A DNA stretch of 26,102 nt, taken from NCBI GenBank assembly GCA_039188505.1, contig JBCCZC010000020.1:1-26102 (forward strand), written 5' to 3'. Shown piece after piece: positions 22,339-26,102 of the stretch (the stretch's first letter is position 1; each line of letters starts with the position of its first letter). The translations under genes and the position numbers were made by a program. The DNA comes from JBCCZC01 sp039188505 (GTDB lineage Bacteria; Pseudomonadota; Gammaproteobacteria; Xanthomonadales; SZUA-38). The notes beneath the pieces are model-generated. The model made no database searches and had not been told where the DNA came from. It worked only from the letters and a program-made list of their open reading frames with translations.

Positions 22339-23578
22339 TTTCCACGTCATCATTCCCGCGCGCTACGACAGCCAGCGGCTGCCGGGCAAGGTCCTCGCCA
22401 CGCTGGCGGACCGGGCCCTGATCGCGCACGTCCACGATGCCGCGGTCGCGGCCGGCCCCCTGTCCGTGACGGTCGCCACGGACGATGAACGCGTCGCCGA
22501 AGTGGTCAAGGCCTTTGGGGGCAACGCCGTACTGACCGGCGAGCACGCCTCAGGCAGCGACCGCATCGCCGAAGCCGCGCGCATGCTGGATCTGGAGAAC
22601 GATGCGCTGATCGTGAACCTCCAGGGCGATGAGCCGCTGATGCCGCCGGGGGCAATCCGTCAGGTTGCCGAATGCCTGGCCGAGGCCGATGCTGCCCAGG
22701 TGGCGACGCTGGCCGTGCCGATCCATGAGGAAGCGGAGTTTCTCGATCCGAACGTGGTCAAGGTCGTCCTGGATCGCGATGGACTGGCGCTCTACTTCTC
22801 CCGGTCGCCGATTCCGGCCGTCCGCGATGCGCTCCTGGGCGAGGGTTCCCACCTGCCTGCCGATGAGGCGCTGCGGCACGTTGGCCTCTACGCCTACCGG
22901 AACGCATTCCTGCAGGAACTCACCAGCACGCGCCCGGCGCCGATCGAGGAATTCGAGAAGCTCGAGCAGCTCCGCGTGCTCCATCTCGGCGCGAGGATTG
23001 CGGTCGGTCGCCATCCGGATCCGATTCCCGCCGGTGTGGACTCGCCGGAAGACTTGCGCCGCGTCGCCCGGGCGCTCAGCGATGCGGGCGATCCCGTGCG
23101 GGTGCTGTTCGTCTGCATGGGCAACATCTGCCGATCGCCGACGGGTCAGGGAATCGCGGAGAAGCTGATCCGGGAGCGTGGTCTGACGGGGCGGATTCTC
23201 GTCGACTCCGCGGGCACCCACGCGTATCACGTGGGCGAACCGCCGGATCCGCGCTCCAGCCGGGCGGCGGCGCGGCGGGGCTTCGATCTGACGCAGCAGC
23301 GGGCGCGCCGGGTCGAGCCGTCGGACTTCCACCGCTTCGACCACATCCTCGCCATGGACGGTCGCAATCTGGAGGCGCTGGAGGCCATGGCTCCGGCCGA
23401 CGGCAGTGCCGTCGTGTGCCGTGTCCTCGACTACAGTACCCTCGGAATCGCCCACGACGTCCCGGATCCGTACTACGGCGGCGCCCACGGATTTGAGCAG
23501 GTGCTTGATTTGCTGGAAAATGCAGTCGCCGCATTCCTCGACGACGTCAGCAAGGAGCAGCATGTCCAAGGCGCCTGA
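22331..23578 (+). CDS. kdsB: Fusion: CMP-Kdo synthetase (KdsB) - low-molecular-weight protein tyrosine phosphatase
   Basis: This 415-residue, two-domain protein reads through in one frame. Residues 1-250 are a complete CMP-Kdo synthetase: IIPARYDSQRLPGK (7-20), GSDRIAEAA, NLQGDEPLM, YFSRSPIP, VGLYAYR, EKLEQLR, VDSPEDLRRV. It activates Kdo for lipid A/core synthesis. Residues 255-405 are a low-molecular-weight tyrosine phosphatase: P-loop VLFVCMGNICRSPT with Cys262 and Arg268, VDSAGTHAYHVGEPPDPRS, and VPDPYYGG with general acid Asp379. There is virtually no linker; the first domain ends where E. coli KdsB ends. An internal GTG at 23096 could start the phosphatase alone but lacks a good ribosome site. 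Adjacent kdsB and phosphatase genes occur in related bacteria, so loss of a stop probably made the fusion. The phosphatase substrate is unknown; the last 17 bases overlap the next gene. Confidence 0.93.
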   Translation: MSDFHVIIPARYDSQRLPGKVLATLADRALIAHVHDAAVAAGPLSVTVATDDERVAEVVKAFGGNAVLTGEHASGSDRIAEAARMLDLENDALIVNLQGDEPLMPPGAIRQVAECLAEADAAQVATLAVPIHEEAEFLDPNVVKVVLDRDGLALYFSRSPIPAVRDALLGEGSHLPADEALRHVGLYAYRNAFLQELTSTRPAPIEEFEKLEQLRVLHLGARIAVGRHPDPIPAGVDSPEDLRRVARALSDAGDPVRVLFVCMGNICRSPTGQGIAEKLIRERGLTGRILVDSAGTHAYHVGEPPDPRSSRAAARRGFDLTQQRARRVEPSDFHRFDHILAMDGRNLEALEAMAPADGSAVVCRVLDYSTLGIAHDVPDPYYGGAHGFEQVLDLLENAVAAFLDDVSKEQHVQGA

Positions 23579-24989
23579 GCTACCCCAGGCTCTCGAGTGG
23601 CTGAACATCGAATCCCCGCCCTCGATGGAGGACTACCGGGGCAAGATCGTCCTCGTCCTGTTCTGGACCTACTCGAACAGCCATTCGATCCGGATGCTGC
23701 CTGTGCTGCGTCAGATTCAGCAGGACCACGAACCGCTGGTCGCGATTCTGGGCATTCACTGTCCGAAATACGGCCACGAGCGGGTCAGCAGCAACGTTGT
23801 CAAGGCGCTTAACCGGAACTTCGTCCGCTTTCCTTGCGCGAACGACGTCGACTTCGAGGCATGGCGACAGTTCGGGGTCGAGGCCTGGCCGACCGTTGCC
23901 ATCGTCGACGCGACCGGTGTTCTCCGAGCGGTCTACCGCGGTGACGACACCGCGAGCGAACTTGACGACCTTGTGAACGAACTCTCCGAGGAAGCGCTTC
24001 GCAAGGAAATCGGAGACATGGAGCGCATCCCGCCGACGCGCTTCAGCGAGTCCTCGCACTTCTTCCGCTTTCCCTCGGCAATCCTCGAGGCGCGGGGGCT
24101 GCTTTACGTCAGCGATGCGGCGAACAACCGCATCGTCGAGATGACCAAGGAAGGGCGCGTGCAGCGGACCTTCGGCTCCGGCAATCCCGGTTTCTGGGAC
24201 GGCATGGCCCAGAACTGCGGCTTCTCGATGCCGCGTGGGCTCGCCTATGCGGAGAACTTTCTCTATGTGGCGGACACGGGCAATCACGCGGTCCGGCGGC
24301 TCAACCTGTTCAACGGCGAGGTGGAGACAGTCGTTGGCAACGGCAAGCCCGGCTTCTCCCTGACCTCGTCGACGCGCCGAACCCTCGAGACCGGAATTCC
24401 GCTGCCGGTGGGGCTCGTTTTCCAGGGGCCGGACCTGTTCATCTCGGCCTCCGGCATCGGGCAGATCTGGCGCCTCGATCTCGCCAACAACACGCTCGGC
24501 TGGTTCAGCGGGACCGGCCAGTTCGGCGTCATCGACGGCGAGCCGGTGCAGTGCGCCTACGCGCAGCCCATGGGCCTCGCGGCGAATCAGACTTTTCTGT
24601 TCGTGGCCGACGCGGACGGCTCCGCCATCCGCGAGGTCCGGACCCAGTCGGGACACGTGAAGACGCGCACCGGACAGAATCCCTTCGTATTCGGTCGCGA
24701 CGATGGACCGCCGGGGAAAGCGCTGCTGCAGTATCCGATGGATATCGCGCTGCGGCCGCGGTCCGAGGAGCTCTGGATCGCCGACAGCTTCAACGACGCC
24801 CTGCGCGTGCTGGATCTGACCACGGGCAACATCTCCACGCCGAACGTCGACTACGAGCTCAGCGAACCGTCGGGCATCGCCTTTGCGGGCAATACGCTGT
24901 GGATTGCCAACACCAATGCCCACGAGATCGTTCGCTACGATCTGACGACCCGGAAGTGCGAAGCGCTGTCGATCGAGTCCGCGCTCTGA
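23562..24989 (+). CDS. Thioredoxin-fold / NHL beta-propeller protein (NHLRC2-like)
   Basis: This 475-residue protein has no signal peptide and is probably cytoplasmic. The N-terminal 1-150 is thioredoxin-like: GKIVLVLFWTYSNSHSIRMLPVL (28-50), GIHCPKYGHE, FGVEAWPTVAIVD with cis-Pro110. The rest is a six-bladed propeller of NHL-type repeats: GLLYVSDAANNRIVEM, NFLYVADTGNHAVRRL, PDLFISASGIGQIWRL, TFLFVADADGSAIREV, EELWIADSFNDALRVL and NTLWIANTNAHEIVRY. This order matches NHLRC2. The active-site Cys pair (CCINC in human NHLRC2) is replaced by SNSH, so disulfide chemistry is unlikely; C67 and C92 remain but not as CxxC. The ATG at 23562 follows AAGGAG and overlaps the kdsB-phosphatase gene by 17 bases. 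The function is unknown; the gene lies between LPS genes and uvrC. Confidence 0.9.
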   Translation: MSKAPELPQALEWLNIESPPSMEDYRGKIVLVLFWTYSNSHSIRMLPVLRQIQQDHEPLVAILGIHCPKYGHERVSSNVVKALNRNFVRFPCANDVDFEAWRQFGVEAWPTVAIVDATGVLRAVYRGDDTASELDDLVNELSEEALRKEIGDMERIPPTRFSESSHFFRFPSAILEARGLLYVSDAANNRIVEMTKEGRVQRTFGSGNPGFWDGMAQNCGFSMPRGLAYAENFLYVADTGNHAVRRLNLFNGEVETVVGNGKPGFSLTSSTRRTLETGIPLPVGLVFQGPDLFISASGIGQIWRLDLANNTLGWFSGTGQFGVIDGEPVQCAYAQPMGLAANQTFLFVADADGSAIREVRTQSGHVKTRTGQNPFVFGRDDGPPGKALLQYPMDIALRPRSEELWIADSFNDALRVLDLTTGNISTPNVDYELSEPSGIAFAGNTLWIANTNAHEIVRYDLTTRKCEALSIESAL

Positions 24990-25026
24990 GTGCGGAAGTT
25001 CCTGGGGATCGCGGGAATCGCGGTCG

Positions 25027-26102
25027 ATGAGTGCGCCCGAGCCCTTCGACGGCAAGCGATTCTGCCGCCGGCTGCCAGTGTCTCCGGGGGTCTACCGGAT
25101 GCTCGATGCCGACGGCGAGGTGCTTTACGTCGGCAAGGCGCGCGAGCTCCGCAAGCGCGTAGCGAGCTACTTCTCGCGCCAGTCCAGGGATCCGCGGATC
25201 GAGTCGATGATCGAGCAGATCGCCGACATCGAGATCAGCATCACGCGGACCGAAGCCGAGGCGTTGCTGCTCGAGAACGAGCTCATCAAGTCGCTCCGTC
25301 CCCGTTACAACGTCCTGCTGCGCGACGACAAGAGCTACCCCTACATCTATCTGTCGTCCGGCGAGGACTTTCCCCGGCTGGCATTTCATCGCGGCGCCCA
25401 GCGCCTGCCCGGCGAGTACTTCGGGCCCTTTCCGTCGGCCTGGGCCGTACGCGGGAGCCTCAACGAGATGCAGAAGTTGTTCCGCGTGCGGCAGTGCGAG
25501 GACACCTTCTTCCGCAACCGCTCGCGGCCCTGTCTCCAGTTCCAGATTCGGCGATGCACGGCGCCCTGCGTCGACCGCATCTCGCCGGTCGACTATGCCC
25601 GGGACGTGCGTCACGCGCGGATGTTCCTGCGCGGGGAGAGCGCCGGCGTAATCGAAGAGCTGGTGGACCGCATGGAGGCGGCCAGCGCGGCGCTCGAGTT
25701 CGAGGCGGCGGCGGAGCTGCGGGACCAGATCGCGATGCTCAAGCGGGTCCAGGCGCAGCAGTTCGTTGCCGGCGCCAGCGGGGACATCGACGTCATCGCA
25801 GCGGCGGTCGAGGGGAGCGCGGCCTGCGTACAGGTGTTCTTCTTCCGCCAGGGCCGGAGCCTCGGCAACCGCGCCTTCTATCCTCGCAACACCGGCCAGC
25901 GAGACGTGGGGGAGGTGCTGGCAGCGTTCGTCAAGCAGCACTATCTCGATCACGAGATTCCGCCGCAGATCCTGCTCGGGGCACCGATCGAGGACCGGGA
26001 TCTCCTGGCTGAGGTGTTCTCCAGCAAGGCGGGTCGGAAGGTGCGCCTCGTGGAGGCCCCGCGCGGAGAGCGCGCCAAGTGGCTGCAGATGGCCCAGCGC
26101 AA
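25027..26102 (+). CDS. uvrC: Excinuclease ABC subunit C (UvrC), 5' part, truncated by window end
   Basis: About 358 residues of UvrC (normally about 600) are present. They include the GIY-YIG nuclease domain with GVYRMLDADGEVLYVGKARELRKRVASYF (from about residue 21), TEAEALLLENELIKSLRPRYNVLLRDDKSYPYI, and the Cys-containing loop CLQFQIRRCTAPC. The UVR segment ELVDRMEAASAALEFEAAAELRDQIAMLK binds UvrB, and the beginning of the second nuclease region is also present. UvrC makes both incisions in nucleotide excision repair. The ATG at 25027 is 37 bases after the NHL gene; the ribosome site is weak (GGGAA), so translation may depend on readthrough from the upstream unit. The helix-hairpin-helix end lies outside the window. 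Confidence 0.96.
   Translation, partial: MSAPEPFDGKRFCRRLPVSPGVYRMLDADGEVLYVGKARELRKRVASYFSRQSRDPRIESMIEQIADIEISITRTEAEALLLENELIKSLRPRYNVLLRDDKSYPYIYLSSGEDFPRLAFHRGAQRLPGEYFGPFPSAWAVRGSLNEMQKLFRVRQCEDTFFRNRSRPCLQFQIRRCTAPCVDRISPVDYARDVRHARMFLRGESAGVIEELVDRMEAASAALEFEAAAELRDQIAMLKRVQAQQFVAGASGDIDVIAAAVEGSAACVQVFFFRQGRSLGNRAFYPRNTGQRDVGEVLAAFVKQHYLDHEIPPQILLGAPIEDRDLLAEVFSSKAGRKVRLVEAPRGERAKWLQMAQR

Noticed and set aside
23580..25055. 491-codon minus-strand frame opposite the NHL gene
   Set aside because: The translation has no domain and no ribosome site; the opposite strand encodes a clear thioredoxin/propeller protein.

Overview
The window is a dense, high-GC, fully bacterial chromosomal segment. 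Its gene content points to a gammaproteobacterium, plausibly from the Xanthomonadales/Chromatiales side: lolC-lolD, comEC, exbB-exbD-msbA-lpxK-kdsB, and ygfZ divergent from sdhE-ygfX. This placement is inferred from gene order and protein motifs; there is no rRNA to confirm it. I see no tRNA, rRNA, CRISPR array, insertion sequence or prophage. About ten genes appear to start with GTG or TTG, and most neighbours overlap by 1-44 bases.

Layout. (1) 1-1135, minus strand: an SRAP (YedK/HMCES-type) abasic-site protein translationally coupled to a DMT/EamA permease cut by the window edge. (2) 1136-1582: a gene-free stretch with three copies of an imperfect repeat that can form a long-range stem. (3) 1583-5983, minus strand: an overlapping three-gene operon for a secreted cupredoxin-like protein, a membrane receptor fused to a Ser/Thr protein kinase, and an outer-membrane porin-like barrel. 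An 8+6+8 palindrome lies just upstream. (4) 6183-10439: a LexA-type repressor divergent from mrfA-mrfB homologues (helicase plus DEDD exonuclease; in Bacillus this pair repairs mitomycin C damage). A 13-base palindrome sits between them. (5) 10495-13249: a methyltransferase (plus), an orphan PhnD-like periplasmic binding protein (minus) and ygfZ (minus). (6) 13286-14118, plus: a 55-aa SDHAF4-type (DUF1674) gene, sdhE and a ygfX-like gene. (7) 14135-24989, plus: envelope biogenesis, namely lipoprotein release (LolC, LolD), DNA uptake (ComEC), ExbB/ExbD, lipid A flippase MsbA, LpxK, a KdsB-tyrosine phosphatase fusion, and a thioredoxin-fold/NHL-propeller protein without a CxxC. (8) 25027-end: uvrC, truncated by the window.

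Themes. DNA damage genes recur (SRAP, LexA, MrfAB, UvrC), and lexA and mrfAB share one control region. The LPS genes form a tightly overlapped unit in which CMP-Kdo synthetase has gained a low-molecular-weight tyrosine phosphatase domain. The cupredoxin / receptor-kinase / porin operon looks like a dedicated envelope sensing system and is the best candidate for something not well described.
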